A stretch of 64,000 nt of DNA, from contig JBCCRO010000012.1 in NCBI GenBank assembly GCA_039201605.1, positions 62,001-126,000 on the forward strand, in the 5' to 3' direction. The translations under genes were made by a program, and so were the position numbers. The notes under the pieces were generated by a model, which searched no databases, was not told the origin of the DNA, and saw only the letters and a program-made list of their open reading frames with translations. Source of the stretch: CADEDH01 sp039201605 (GTDB lineage Bacteria > Actinomycetota > Acidimicrobiia > Acidimicrobiales > SZUA-35). Positions 43,293 through 52,014 of this stretch are shown piece by piece (the stretch's first letter is position 1; each line of letters starts with the position of its first letter).

Positions 43293-44792
43293 CTAGAACT
43301 CGAACTCGCCGAGTTCGGCGTCGAGAACCTCTTCGTAGCGCTCGAGGAACTGCTGGAGTTCCTCTTCGTCGACCGCCTTCAGGAAGTCGACGTAGGCGTA
43401 GAGGATGGTGGGCATCCCGCTGACGTACCAACGACCGTCCCGTTCGACCACCGTGAGTCCGGGGGCCACCACGTCGGCGTAGAGATCGAGGTAGTCGCCT
43501 GGCAGATCGAGGGCCTCGGCGGTCCCTATGCCGAGGTCTTCCTCGCACAGGGTGTCGATGCTCTCGCTGCTCTCGACGATCACGCAATCGCCTTCGCGGC
43601 GGGAGCTCAGCCGATCCTGACCGATGAAACCGGACCCTTCGAGCGTGTCGAAATCGAACTCGAACTCGAACGCCTCGCCATCGAGCACACCGGACCCCGC
43701 GGCCCTCGTCGAGTTGACGATGATGGAGAGCGGCTCGCCCTGGATGGTCCCGTCGATGCTGATGCCGTCACCGCTCAGGTCGATGGTGACGTCGAAGTCG
43801 TTGGGGGCCTCCGTGCCGACGATGCGGAGGACCACCTGATCGAAGGTGGCGACCTGCCGCCCGTTGCGGGACGACGAGCTTGCCTCGGCGGACACGACCT
43901 CCCAGGTCACCCCTTCCGCTGCGGCGGTGAGGCGGGAATCGTCCCACGACCGGGAGAGGTCGGGCCCGTAGGAGGCCCAGTAGTCGTAGGCCGCCCCGAA
44001 CTCCACCGGGTCCATCATCGACAGCGTCCCGGCGGCATCGAGGCCGATGACGTTCTCCAGGAGCTGGACGGCGGCCTGCTCGGCGCTCTCGGCCCCGACC
44101 GGCTGGAGGGCCTGCGACAGGATCGGCGGCTCGAAGCCGTTGGCGAAGCCGGCGACCGTGTACCAGAAGCTCACGTAGTACGAGCCGTCCTGCTCGACGA
44201 CGGCGAACTCCAGCGGGGTGCCGAACTCATACTCCTCGCCGAGATCGATGGTCTCGGTCTCGATGCCGCCCGGGTCGGGGTCGGCGTACAACGAGGCTTG
44301 CTCGCCGAGGGCGTCCTGGAAGATGGTCGGGTCGAAGGTCGTGGTGATCACCCCGTCGGTGACGGTGACCCAGTGCAGGCGCCCTTCGGAGCCGGGCTGC
44401 TCCACCACCTCGAAGGTGAGGGCCCCGGGTTCGCCCTCGGCCGGGACATCGATCTCGAGACCGGTGATGTTCTGCACCTCGTCGTCCTCGACCGCCGACT
44501 CGTCGAGGAAGTCGAGGCGGGCCAGCTCGATGATGAGATCGGTGCCGGGCTCGAGGATGCTCTCCCGCTCGCCGGGCAGGGCGATCTCGGCCACGCCCAG
44601 GGGGTCCTCGTTGTCGAGGGCCACGAAGAGCTGGGCTGCCGCCTCCTCCGGCGTGTCGGCCCCGGTCGGACCGGACAGGGCCCGGGACACGGCGAACACG
44701 CCGACCCCGAGCACGGCCAGCACCGTCACGACGAGACCGACGCGAGCCAGAATCGGCCCCCTCGACACCGAACCGCCGGTGGTGCTCTGCAC
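43293..44792 (-). CDS. Membrane-anchored extracytoplasmic protein (C-terminal part of a split gene)
   Basis: 499 residues as read from GTG 44792. A single helix (about 17-38, RVGLVVTVLAVLGVGVFAVSRAL) precedes an acidic, strand-rich extracytoplasmic region of about 450 residues with two similar halves, each holding a TPEEAAAQLFVALDNED-like segment (also AESAEQAAVQLLENVIG) and a GLTVVERDGRWYVS-like strand. No known enzyme motif. The same frame continues upstream as GYGEPGGAGAPGGPIG, which is the natural end of the Pro/Gln-rich protein encoded at 44726-45685. The two are probably one protein of about 797 residues, split by a one-base loss at 44850-44852. Confidence 0.7.
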   Translation of the reverse strand: MQSTTGGSVSRGPILARVGLVVTVLAVLGVGVFAVSRALSGPTGADTPEEAAAQLFVALDNEDPLGVAEIALPGERESILEPGTDLIIELARLDFLDESAVEDDEVQNITGLEIDVPAEGEPGALTFEVVEQPGSEGRLHWVTVTDGVITTTFDPTIFQDALGEQASLYADPDPGGIETETIDLGEEYEFGTPLEFAVVEQDGSYYVSFWYTVAGFANGFEPPILSQALQPVGAESAEQAAVQLLENVIGLDAAGTLSMMDPVEFGAAYDYWASYGPDLSRSWDDSRLTAAAEGVTWEVVSAEASSSSRNGRQVATFDQVVLRIVGTEAPNDFDVTIDLSGDGISIDGTIQGEPLSIIVNSTRAAGSGVLDGEAFEFEFDFDTLEGSGFIGQDRLSSRREGDCVIVESSESIDTLCEEDLGIGTAEALDLPGDYLDLYADVVAPGLTVVERDGRWYVSGMPTILYAYVDFLKAVDEEELQQFLERYEEVLDAELGEFEF

Positions 44793-45685
44793 CCCGATCG
44801 GGCCACCGGGTGCGCCGGCACCGCCCGGCTCGCCGTAGCCGCTCTGGAACCCTGAGGCTGGTACTGGCCGTACTGCGACTGATCGGACTGGTAGCCGTAC
44901 TGCGGCTGCCCCGGCTGCTGATACTGCGGCGACTGATACTGCGGCTGCTGCCCCGGCTGCTGATACTGCGGCGCTTGCCCCGGCTGCCGGCCCCCGTACT
45001 GCGGGGGCGGCTGGTGCTGGGGCTGGGCGCCGTACTCCTGAGGCCGGCCCGGCTGCTGGTACTGCGGCTGGCCGCCGTACTCCTGAGGCCGGCCGGGCTG
45101 CTGGGACTGCGGCGGCTGCTGGCCGGGCTGCTGATACTGCGGCGGCTGCAGGCCGGGCTGCTGATACTGCGGCGGCTGCAGGCTGGGCTGCTGGTACTGG
45201 GGTGGGTGCCCCGACTGCTCATACTGCGGTGGGTGCCCCGGCTGCTGATACTGGGGCTGGCCGCTGTACTCCTGAGGCTGACCGGTCTGACCGGGCTGGC
45301 CCGGCTGCGGGGGCTGCGGGTGTTGGCCGGGCTGCTGGTAGGGCGGCGGCTGCTGCCAGTAGTCGGGCGTCGCCCCGGCAGCCGACGACTGGTGAGGGGG
45401 CTGCTGGTACTGCTGCGGCTGCTGATCGGGCCGCTGGTGGGGCGGCTGCTGCTGGTGGGGCTGTTGCCACTGGCCGGGGGCGGCCTCGGTGGGCTGGGAC
45501 GGCGGCTGCTGATAGGGCGGGGCGGCCTCGGTCGGCTGCTGGGACCACTGGTCGGGGGCGGCCTGGGTCTCCTCCGGCGGCGGCTGGTAGGGCGGCGGCT
45601 GATCGGGGCGGTGCGGCGGGTGCTGCGACGGGTCCTCCCCGTCCGCTGACGATCCCTGGCCGTCGTACGGCTCGCTACCCGACAT
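44726..45685 (-). CDS. Pro/Gln-rich repeat protein (N-terminal part of a split gene)
   Basis: From ATG 45685, with GGAGGGG just upstream, about 275 residues are nearly all Pro, Gln, Gly, Tyr and Ala in units such as QPPQYQQPG and GRPQEYGGQPQYQ. After the unit QYGQYQPQG the frame turns into an Arg/Ala-rich tail without the repeat and stops at 44726: this tail is the wrong frame. Adding one G to the GGG at 44850-44852 carries the repeat on into GFQSGYGEPGG and the membrane helix of the neighbour; the combined length, 2394 bases, is a whole number of codons. Such disordered cytoplasmic tails are common on actinobacterial envelope proteins. Confidence 0.65.
   Translation of the reverse strand: MSGSEPYDGQGSSADGEDPSQHPPHRPDQPPPYQPPPEETQAAPDQWSQQPTEAAPPYQQPPSQPTEAAPGQWQQPHQQQPPHQRPDQQPQQYQQPPHQSSAAGATPDYWQQPPPYQQPGQHPQPPQPGQPGQTGQPQEYSGQPQYQQPGHPPQYEQSGHPPQYQQPSLQPPQYQQPGLQPPQYQQPGQQPPQSQQPGRPQEYGGQPQYQQPGRPQEYGAQPQHQPPPQYGGRQPGQAPQYQQPGQQPQYQSPQYQQPGQPQYGYQSDQSQYGQYQPQGSRAATASRAVPAHPVARSGCRAPPAVRCRGGRFWLASVSS
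44866..45640 (-). repeat. Imperfect tandem coding repeats (Pro/Gln/Tyr)
   Basis: CTGCTGATACTGCGG-type units recur many times, encoding QPQYQQPG. The most regular stretch is about 44900-45260. Such arrays are prone to slippage and polymerase error, which matters for the frameshift at their 3' edge. Confidence 0.8.
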
Positions 45686-45707
45686 ATCGCCCCTCCGCAT
45701 TACCTAC

Positions 45708-46136
45708 CTAGTACGTGCGACGTGAATCGTAAGCGACATCGGCGACGAGGACTCCGCACCCCGCCAGGGCGGCGGCCCCCACGCCGGCCACGGTGGCCAC
45801 GACCGAGCCCGGGAAGACACCGATCGAGACCAGGGCCAACACGCCGAACGCAGCCAACAACACCGATGCCACCAACACGGCGGCGGCCGCCCAACCGCGC
45901 CGACGGAAGGCGAGCAGGCACCCGGCGGCCAGGACCACCACCGGCACCAGGAACCACACCACACGGAACGGCGACACCCACTCGATGCCGAGGATCTGGG
46001 CCGCACGAAAGGCGTCGAAGCTGTTCTTGGCCGCCTCGCCGGAACGGAACCACGGGAGCCACATGGCGGCCACCGCCAACGCGGCCACCGCCAACGCTCC
46101 CCCGATCAGTCGATCCCGCAACGTCGCCCACTGCAT
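45708..46136 (-). CDS. Four-helix membrane protein
   Basis: A 142-residue protein with four hydrophobic segments (about 10-27, 55-75, 83-105 and 110-132). Between the first two is FRSGEAAKNSFDAFRAAQILGIEW, a short outer loop. No ligand or catalytic motif; the pattern is that of small uncharacterised actinobacterial membrane proteins. It lies 22 bp upstream of the Pro/Gln-rich gene on the same strand, so it is likely cotranscribed. Start ATG 46136 without a strong ribosome-binding site. Confidence 0.7.
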   Translation of the reverse strand: MQWATLRDRLIGGALAVAALAVAAMWLPWFRSGEAAKNSFDAFRAAQILGIEWVSPFRVVWFLVPVVVLAAGCLLAFRRRGWAAAAVLVASVLLAAFGVLALVSIGVFPGSVVATVAGVGAAALAGCGVLVADVAYDSRRTY

Positions 46137-46229
46137 GGCGGTCGACGGTAGCGACGAGGTGACCGCCGCGCTCGATCCACCCGTCGATCCGGGAGGCACC
46201 GGCCCGGGGCTCCCCACTACCGTGACGCC

Positions 46230-46637
46230 ATGACCGTAGAGCTGGCCAAGCCGTCCATCGATCTCGGGATCGTCATCACCGACAGCGAGAGGTCGCTGGC
46301 CTTCTACCGGGACCTGCTCGGCTTCGAGCACGTGGCCGACATCCCGATGCCGATCGCCGGCGGCGGAACCATGCACCGCCTCAACTGCGGCGAGTCCCTC
46401 ATCAAGCTGGTCAAGCTCAGCGACGAGCCCACCGAACACGGCCGGGGCGGCATCGCCGGTCGGACGGGCATGCGCTACTTCACCATGATCGTGACCAACC
46501 TCCGCCCGATCATGGCCGCCTGCGAGGCGGCCGGGGTGACGGTGGCCGTCCCCGTCACCGAGATCCGCCCCGGCGTCACCATCGGCATGGTCGAGGACCC
46601 GGACGGCAACTGGGTCGAGTTCGTCGAGATGAGCTGA
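46230..46637 (+). CDS. VOC-family (glyoxalase/dioxygenase fold) protein
   Basis: A 135-residue protein with two beta-alpha-beta-beta-beta modules. The first reads DLGIVITDSERSLAFYRDLLGFEHVADI with MHRLNCGESLIKLVKL; the second RYFTMIVTNL with GVTIGMVEDPDGNWVEFVEMS, whose Glu is the usual last metal ligand. Members are glyoxalase I, extradiol dioxygenases or epimerases; the specific reaction is not apparent. It stands alone between divergent membrane genes and a lipoprotein gene. Confidence 0.88.
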   Translation: MTVELAKPSIDLGIVITDSERSLAFYRDLLGFEHVADIPMPIAGGGTMHRLNCGESLIKLVKLSDEPTEHGRGGIAGRTGMRYFTMIVTNLRPIMAACEAAGVTVAVPVTEIRPGVTIGMVEDPDGNWVEFVEMS

Positions 46638-46654
46638 CCCGGAGACCCCACAAG

Positions 46655-46675
46655 GTTGCGCGTCCCCCGCGCAAC
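46655..46675 (+). terminator. Stem-loop after the VOC gene
   Basis: GTTGCGCG (46655-46662) pairs perfectly with CGCGCAAC (46668-46675) over a five-base loop, 18 bases after the stop. There is no T-run; a candidate terminator or 3' end. Confidence 0.5.
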
Positions 46676-46761
46676 TCGGTGGGCCCCCGGACCCCATTTC
46701 CCGAAATCGGGCGGCGTCGTACCGTCAGCGTGTAGAGCGCTCGACGCCGGGAGACGAACCG

Positions 46762-47295
46762 ATGCCCACCGATCACCAGCCCACTCGCACCACGCCGTGG
46801 CGCCATCTCGTCGTCCTCGCCCTCGTGGCCGTGGTCGGCCTGAGCGCCTGTCGCACCAACGAGGCGGCCCTGGTCAACGACGACGGCACCTCGACCGCCC
46901 AGACCGACTTCGCCATCGGTGACCGGGTGGCCCTCGGCGACCTGGAGTACATGATCCACACCGTGACCGACCCCTTCGACAACGGCCGGGGCGTTGGCGA
47001 GCCCCGGGCCGGCAACCGCTGGGTCGCCGTCGATCCCGAGGTCTACAACATCGGCACCGAGCCCTTCGACCTCGTCCCGGTCACGTGCTTCGACGTGCAG
47101 GACGGCCTCAACCGGACGTTCGATCAGGAGTTCTGGGTGGAGACCGACGTGGCCCGGCCCAGTGGCGAGATCGCCCCCGGGGCGTCACGGCGAGGCCTCG
47201 TGGTGTGGGAGCTGCCGGCCGATGCCACCGGATTGCGGATGAACGCCAAGTGCGAGCTGTTCTCCCGAGGCAGCGCCACCTTCCGGCTCGGCTGA
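46762..47295 (+). CDS. Small secreted lipoprotein, DUF4352-like
   Basis: A 177-residue lipoprotein. The signal helix ends in VGLSAC with the lipid Cys at residue 30. The mature part (FAIGDRVALGDLEYMIHTVTDPF, NRWVAVDPEVYNIGTEPFDL, VVWELPADATGLRMNAKCELF) has the Ig-like beta pattern of DUF4352/telomeric-repeat-binding-like extracellular domains. GGGAGA precedes the ATG. No known activity; usually surface-exposed and found near transport or stress genes. Confidence 0.78.
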   Translation: MPTDHQPTRTTPWRHLVVLALVAVVGLSACRTNEAALVNDDGTSTAQTDFAIGDRVALGDLEYMIHTVTDPFDNGRGVGEPRAGNRWVAVDPEVYNIGTEPFDLVPVTCFDVQDGLNRTFDQEFWVETDVARPSGEIAPGASRRGLVVWELPADATGLRMNAKCELFSRGSATFRLG

Positions 47296-47351
47296 TCCCG
47301 TCCATCCCGGTGGGGGGGTTGGGCGGCGACCGGCCGACCGGGAAGGCGCGA

Positions 47352-48911
47352 TCAGCCGTCCCCGGTGTCGGCGCCGGTGCCGGTGGCGTCGGCCACGATC
47401 GGCTCGGGCTCCGGTGGCCACACCGGCGGCTCACCCACCGAGGTGCCACCGCCGCCATCGCGCCCGGCCGCCAGCCAGGCGTCGTAGCTCAGGCGGGTCT
47501 GGCCCGCCCACCAGAACGCCATTCCCGAGGCCCCGGCGTAGTTGTTGCCCTCGAAGCGGATCGACCCCAGGTCGTTGATGAGGCCGTTACCGGTCACCCC
47601 GGTGGAGACGCCCATGGCCTCGGTGTCACGGATCGAGTTGTCCCGCACCACGATGTCGGCGGCCACGAACGTGACCCCCTGGTAGTTGTTGAGGAAGCCC
47701 TCGCTCGGACCGGGGCGGCGGGTCTGGCGGACGATGATCCCGGACTTGGCCCCGTCGATGTAGTTGCCCTCGACCAGGCTGTTGGACGACTCGGCCACGG
47801 TGATGGCACCGGCGTTGAAATCGCGTCCGTAGTCGGTCCAGGTGTTGGAGTCGACGATGAGGTTGTCGGCGATGTAGGTGTTGCTCGACAGCTCGATCAT
47901 CACCGCCCGGCTCCGGTGGTCGTGGATGAAGTTGTCGATCACCTCGAACCCGTTGCAGCCGATGTCGCACCAGATGCCGTTGTCGATGTTCTCGTAGACC
48001 TCGTTGGCCGACACCACGAGGGGTGCCTCGGGGGTGCCGGCCCCGGTGAACTTCATACCGGCGCCGTTGATCAGGGCGCCGGAGGCCTGGTTCGCACCGT
48101 TGCCGAACACCTGGTTGCCCACGAGGAGCCCGCCAACCAGCTCACTGCCGCCGATACCGGCGATGCCGTTCCCGTTGAAGACGCTGTTGCGCACGGTGAA
48201 GTGGTCGCCGAGGAAGAGGCCGTTGGCTGCGTTGTCGGACGCGACGATGTCCTCGATGAGCCAGTCGGTGGCCATCTCACCCCGGTCGCTCAGCCAGATC
48301 CCCCGGGTCCCTCGGATCGGAGCCTGCTCCTGGAGCTTCTCGCCGCCGTTGCCGGTGAAGTCTCGGAAGGTCATCTGGGCGATGGTGACGCTGTGGGCGG
48401 TTCCGCTGAAGGCGTTCTCCTTGCCTCCGTCGCCGACCACGACCACCTCGTCCCGACCGGAACCGAGGAACGTCATGTAGTCCTTGGGCACGACCCCGCT
48501 GAACCGGTACTCGCCGGCGGCGAGGGAGAAACACGTGCCCGGCTCGGAGCCCGACACGACCGACGCCAGGTCGTTGGCCGGCGCCTGGATCGCCACCGCC
48601 TCCTCACAGCCGGCCAGGATGTGGCGGTCCTGCGAGGGCAGATCACGGGCGCCGATGAGATCGCCCGACTGCGGCGGAACGAGCTGGACGAACTGCGAGC
48701 TGGCGGCGCTCATCTCCGCCGTGCCCTCCTCGGCCGAGATCCGGCCACCGTCGTCACCGTCGGGTGGGATGGTGGACGAGGTCGTCGTGGCCTCAGGGTC
48801 TCCCCGGAACCAACCGTCCATGAAGGGGAGGGCGATCAGCATCCCCAGACCCAGTGCTATGAAGACGAACCGCCCTGGTTTGACGGGAAGACGGTCGAGC
48901 AAGTCGTGCAT
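47352..48911 (-). CDS. Membrane-anchored right-handed beta-helix protein
   Basis: A 519-residue protein. One N-terminal helix (residues 13-32) is followed by a Thr/Ser/Pro/Asp-rich stalk, then from about residue 125 a parallel beta-helix built of repeated turns such as IEDIVASDNAANGLFLG, VRNSVFNGNGIAGI, VEGNYIDGAKSGIIV and VRDNSIRDTEAMGV, and a Pro/Glu C-terminus. These folds bind or cleave polysaccharides, but no lyase or hydrolase triad is recognisable. GGAGGGG lies eight bases before ATG 48911. Confidence 0.8.
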   Translation of the reverse strand: MHDLLDRLPVKPGRFVFIALGLGMLIALPFMDGWFRGDPEATTTSSTIPPDGDDGGRISAEEGTAEMSAASSQFVQLVPPQSGDLIGARDLPSQDRHILAGCEEAVAIQAPANDLASVVSGSEPGTCFSLAAGEYRFSGVVPKDYMTFLGSGRDEVVVVGDGGKENAFSGTAHSVTIAQMTFRDFTGNGGEKLQEQAPIRGTRGIWLSDRGEMATDWLIEDIVASDNAANGLFLGDHFTVRNSVFNGNGIAGIGGSELVGGLLVGNQVFGNGANQASGALINGAGMKFTGAGTPEAPLVVSANEVYENIDNGIWCDIGCNGFEVIDNFIHDHRSRAVMIELSSNTYIADNLIVDSNTWTDYGRDFNAGAITVAESSNSLVEGNYIDGAKSGIIVRQTRRPGPSEGFLNNYQGVTFVAADIVVRDNSIRDTEAMGVSTGVTGNGLINDLGSIRFEGNNYAGASGMAFWWAGQTRLSYDAWLAAGRDGGGGTSVGEPPVWPPEPEPIVADATGTGADTGDG

Positions 48912-49064
48912 CAGTTGTCCCCTCCGATGCTGCCCCGCCGACCAAGCTACCGCCCCTGTCGATGGAGCGGCACGCATCGAGCGGTGAGCAGTACCGCCCG
49001 GAAGGCGTACCAACGGGGCCGATTCGCCCCCCATTCCGGCCCGACAGGGCCCTGAACAGGGCGC

Positions 49065-49835
49065 TCAGCCGACGTCGTAGGCCGCCACCTCGGCCATCGC
49101 CTTGGCCAGGGTGGTCACCGAGGCGTCGAACAGCTCCTTGCCGAACTCGGCCGAGGCGGTGGTGGGATCGCCGATGAAGCCCTCGTCACCCCAGTCGTTG
49201 CTGAGCCAACCGAAGCTGATCGGGCCACCGAAGCGCACGTGCTGATTGCCGATCAGCGACTCGGGGATCTTGCGGTGGACGACGCTCATGTCGACCAGGT
49301 CGGGCCGCAGGTGGAGCATCATCGACGTCTCGCTGTGCCCGCCGTGAACGCCCATGCCCTCCTCGTCCTCTCGGGTCGGGCCGCCCTGGTCGGGTGGCAC
49401 GCCGGGGTGGGCCAGGAACGTGAGCAGGTCGTAGTGCAGCCGGAGCTCGCGACAGGCGACGTTGAGCAGCGACGAGTTCCCGCCGTGGCCGTTGAGGAAC
49501 ACCAGCCGCCGGGTGGGGAGCTTGGCGAGCGACCGACCCAGGTCGTCGAGCACGGCCAGCAACGTCTCGGGGCCGAGCCAGATCGACCCCGCCGACCAGG
49601 CGTGCTCGTTGGATTTGCTGTACGCCAGCGGCGGCAGCAGCCACAGGTCGTGCTCGTCGCCGTGGCGATCGACGAGGGCCGACGACACCGAATCGGCGAC
49701 GACGAGGTCGGTGTTGAACGGGAGATGGGGGCCGTGCTGCTCGATGGCGCCGACAGGCTGGATCAGGATCGACGACGGCGACAGCAGCTCGGCGACATCG
49801 GGGGCCCGCAGTTCGGCCAGACGACGAGTACTCAT
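49065..49835 (-). CDS. Creatininase-family amidohydrolase
   Basis: A 256-residue creatininase-type metalloenzyme. Metal ligands are visible as E32, H34 (GAIEQHGPHLPFNTD) and D43; the NGHGGN motif is at 115-120 and a HGGHSETSMML motif with a further Glu follows. The family hydrolyses cyclic amides (creatinine) or processes cofactors (MftE, formamide hydrolases). No mycofactocin genes are nearby, so a degradative amidase is more likely. The ATG overlaps the stop of the alpha/beta hydrolase gene by four bases; the two form a small operon. Confidence 0.87.
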   Translation of the reverse strand: MSTRRLAELRAPDVAELLSPSSILIQPVGAIEQHGPHLPFNTDLVVADSVSSALVDRHGDEHDLWLLPPLAYSKSNEHAWSAGSIWLGPETLLAVLDDLGRSLAKLPTRRLVFLNGHGGNSSLLNVACRELRLHYDLLTFLAHPGVPPDQGGPTREDEEGMGVHGGHSETSMMLHLRPDLVDMSVVHRKIPESLIGNQHVRFGGPISFGWLSNDWGDEGFIGDPTTASAEFGKELFDASVTTLAKAMAEVAAYDVG

Positions 49836-50638
49836 GGGCGCATCGTAGGAGCGAGCAGGGCCGACGTGACGGCGTTGGCGTGTTCCGCCAGGAGCGAGAA
49901 GTGGGTGGCTCCCTCGATCACGGTCGACAGCACCGGCCGCCGCTCCTCCAGCGCGGCCAGCACCCCGTCGTCGATGATCGGGGGCAGACCGGGGGCGACA
50001 CCGTGCTCGGCCCGGATCAGGGTGAGGGGGTGGGAGGTGGCGGCCAGCGACTCGGTGGCGTCGGCGTCGACGACCATCGAGGCGAAGTCGGCCGCCACCG
50101 CCTCGACCGACACCGGGAAGGGCAGGCCGTCGAGCTGGGGCAGGATGTTGCCGAGGGCGCCGTCGATCACGGCGTCGGCGCCGCCGTCGTCGGGGATGCG
50201 GCGAGGGGGCCCGCCGTCGATCAACAGCAGGTCGGCCACCAGCTCGTCGTCGGCCCGCAAGGCGGCGCACGCCACCACATGGGCCCCGAACGAGTGACCG
50301 ACCAGCGAGATCGGCTCACCGGTCGCTCCGGCCAACGTGTCGATGGCGGCGACCAGATCGTCGGCGTGGGCCCCGACCCCCCACGGCCCGTCGTGGCTGC
50401 TCGAACCCCGGCCCCGCAGATCGATCGCCAGCAGCGGCCGCCGACCGGCGATCTCGCCGACGACGGTGGCCCACGATGCGGTGGAGCCGTTCACCCCGTG
50501 GACAAGGAGGGCGGGCGGAGCGGCGACGGCGCCGTTGAGGGCGGCGTCCGCCGCCCCCCAGGCCTCGACGTGGAGCGCGCCGTTGGGTGTGTCGAGTGAG
50601 AACGTCCGGGTCGGTGGAGGGGGGTCGCCGTCGCGCAT
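49832..50638 (-). CDS. Alpha/beta-hydrolase fold protein
   Basis: About 268 residues. LLVHGVNGSTASW (44-56) carries the oxyanion region, GHSFG (114-118) the nucleophile S116, and GATHFSLL near the end the catalytic His; the acid is probably the Asp in LLLIDGG or ALEERRPV region. Likely an esterase or C-C/lactone hydrolase. Start is ATG 50638; ATG 50647 and a far upstream GTG or ATG are possible. Translationally coupled to creatininase, so they may act in sequence on one amide/ester compound. Confidence 0.82.
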   Translation of the reverse strand: MRDGDPPPPTRTFSLDTPNGALHVEAWGAADAALNGAVAAPPALLVHGVNGSTASWATVVGEIAGRRPLLAIDLRGRGSSSHDGPWGVGAHADDLVAAIDTLAGATGEPISLVGHSFGAHVVACAALRADDELVADLLLIDGGPPRRIPDDGGADAVIDGALGNILPQLDGLPFPVSVEAVAADFASMVVDADATESLAATSHPLTLIRAEHGVAPGLPPIIDDGVLAALEERRPVLSTVIEGATHFSLLAEHANAVTSALLAPTMRP

Positions 50639-50753
50639 GGGCCCCATACTGGGCCACGACAAGGGCGTTGGCCACCCCCTCCCCCCGGCCCCACCCCCCG
50701 CTTCTTCAGCCCTCGGCAATGCTCGCGAAACACGTCTGGCCTAGCGTCGTGGC

Positions 50754-51926
50754 ATGAAGGTCGACGTCCACTTCTACTGCACGGTGCCGATGCCGGATGC
50801 CGGGGCCGGCCCACCGGCCACCGTCGACCGCCGCTACGGACCCGCCGACTACCTGGCGTGTTACGAGAATCTTGAACACTGGGCCCGCACCGCCGACGGT
50901 CTCGGTTTCGACGCCTTCTGGCTCACCGAGCACCACTTCCAGTACGAGGGGTACGAGGTGGTGCCCAACCTGATCCAGTTCGGCCAGCACCTGGCCTCCC
51001 TGACCGAGCGGATCACGTTCGGTCAGGCGTTCAACGTCGTCCCCCAGTGGCACCCGCTCCGCCTGGCCGAGGACTTCGCCATGGCCGACATCCTCACCCG
51101 AGGTCGCATGATCTTCGGTGTGGGCCGGGGCACCGTGCCCCGGGAGGCCGAGACCCTGGGCGGCGTGGTGGCCTCGGGCGACAACGCCATGGGGGTGGAG
51201 CAGGAGCGACGCAACCGCGAGATCTTCGAGGAGGCGATGGAGGTCATCCGCCTGGCCTGGGGCAACGAGCGCTTCAGCTTCACCGGCAAGCACTTCGTCT
51301 TCCCCCCTCCCGGTATCCCCGACCGGGGCAGCACGGTGCAGGACCTGACCCTGATCCCCAAGCCGCTCAGCTACCCGACGCTGCCCGACATCTACCAGCC
51401 GATCACGTCGCAGGCCACGATCGAGTACGCAGCCCGAGTGGGCCACATCGGCATCCTCACCGGTGGTCCGTTGGAGAAGGTGGTCGCCACCTCCGAGCTC
51501 TTCGCCCGCCACGCCGCCGAGGCCGGACGCCACCTCGGCCCCGGCGAGGGTCGGGCCTACCACGTCAACGTCCATGTCGGCTCGACGACGGAGCGGGCGA
51601 TCGAGACCGGCCGCAACGGCCACGACGAGTACGTCAAGTTCCTCTCGCCCTACGGCCGGTTCAAGCACTATCGCAACGGCGAGGTGCCCTTCGATCACCG
51701 CCCGACGATCGAGGAGACGATGGACGAGAAGTCGATGGCCATCGGCTCGATCGAGCAGGTGGCCGATCAGCTCGGTCGCACCGCCGAGGCTCTCGACCTG
51801 CAGCGTCTGCTGCTGTTCCCCGACTTCCCCGGCCTCACCCGGGAGCAGATCGACGAGCAGATGCAGCTCATCGCCACCGAGGTCCTCCCCCGGATCGGCG
51901 TGACGCTCCCGGCGGCGGCCTCCTAG
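50754..51926 (+). CDS. LLM-class (luciferase-like) flavin-dependent oxidoreductase
   Basis: A 390-residue bacterial-luciferase-type TIM barrel: FDAFWLTEHHFQYEGYEVVPN, ERITFGQAFNVVPQWHPLRLAEDFAMADILTRGRMIFGVGRGTVPREAE and the C-terminal QVADQLGR helix are family hallmarks. Members use FMN or F420; actinobacteria often use F420. The enzyme would oxygenate or oxidise a small organic molecule. It is divergent from the hydrolase/creatininase pair and convergent with the AraC-type regulator. Confidence 0.9.
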   Translation: MKVDVHFYCTVPMPDAGAGPPATVDRRYGPADYLACYENLEHWARTADGLGFDAFWLTEHHFQYEGYEVVPNLIQFGQHLASLTERITFGQAFNVVPQWHPLRLAEDFAMADILTRGRMIFGVGRGTVPREAETLGGVVASGDNAMGVEQERRNREIFEEAMEVIRLAWGNERFSFTGKHFVFPPPGIPDRGSTVQDLTLIPKPLSYPTLPDIYQPITSQATIEYAARVGHIGILTGGPLEKVVATSELFARHAAEAGRHLGPGEGRAYHVNVHVGSTTERAIETGRNGHDEYVKFLSPYGRFKHYRNGEVPFDHRPTIEETMDEKSMAIGSIEQVADQLGRTAEALDLQRLLLFPDFPGLTREQIDEQMQLIATEVLPRIGVTLPAAAS

Positions 51927-52014
51927 CGGTCGAGCCGGCCGAGCAGGCCACACCCTACGGCGACGGCGGCAGCAGGGCAGGGCGGGCCGGGGCGCAGCGC
52001 GGCGCGGCGGTGAC

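Noticed and set aside
44866..45640. Regular repeats as a CRISPR array
   Set aside because: Units are in-frame Pro/Gln coding repeats without unique spacers of constant length.
46690..46720. Short CCCGA/TCGGG inverted repeat as a terminator
   Set aside because: Only five paired bases with a two-base loop; not convincing in GC-rich DNA.
49065..49835. Creatininase-family gene as mftE of a mycofactocin cluster
   Set aside because: No mftA, B, C, D or F-like gene is adjacent; the partner is an alpha/beta hydrolase.
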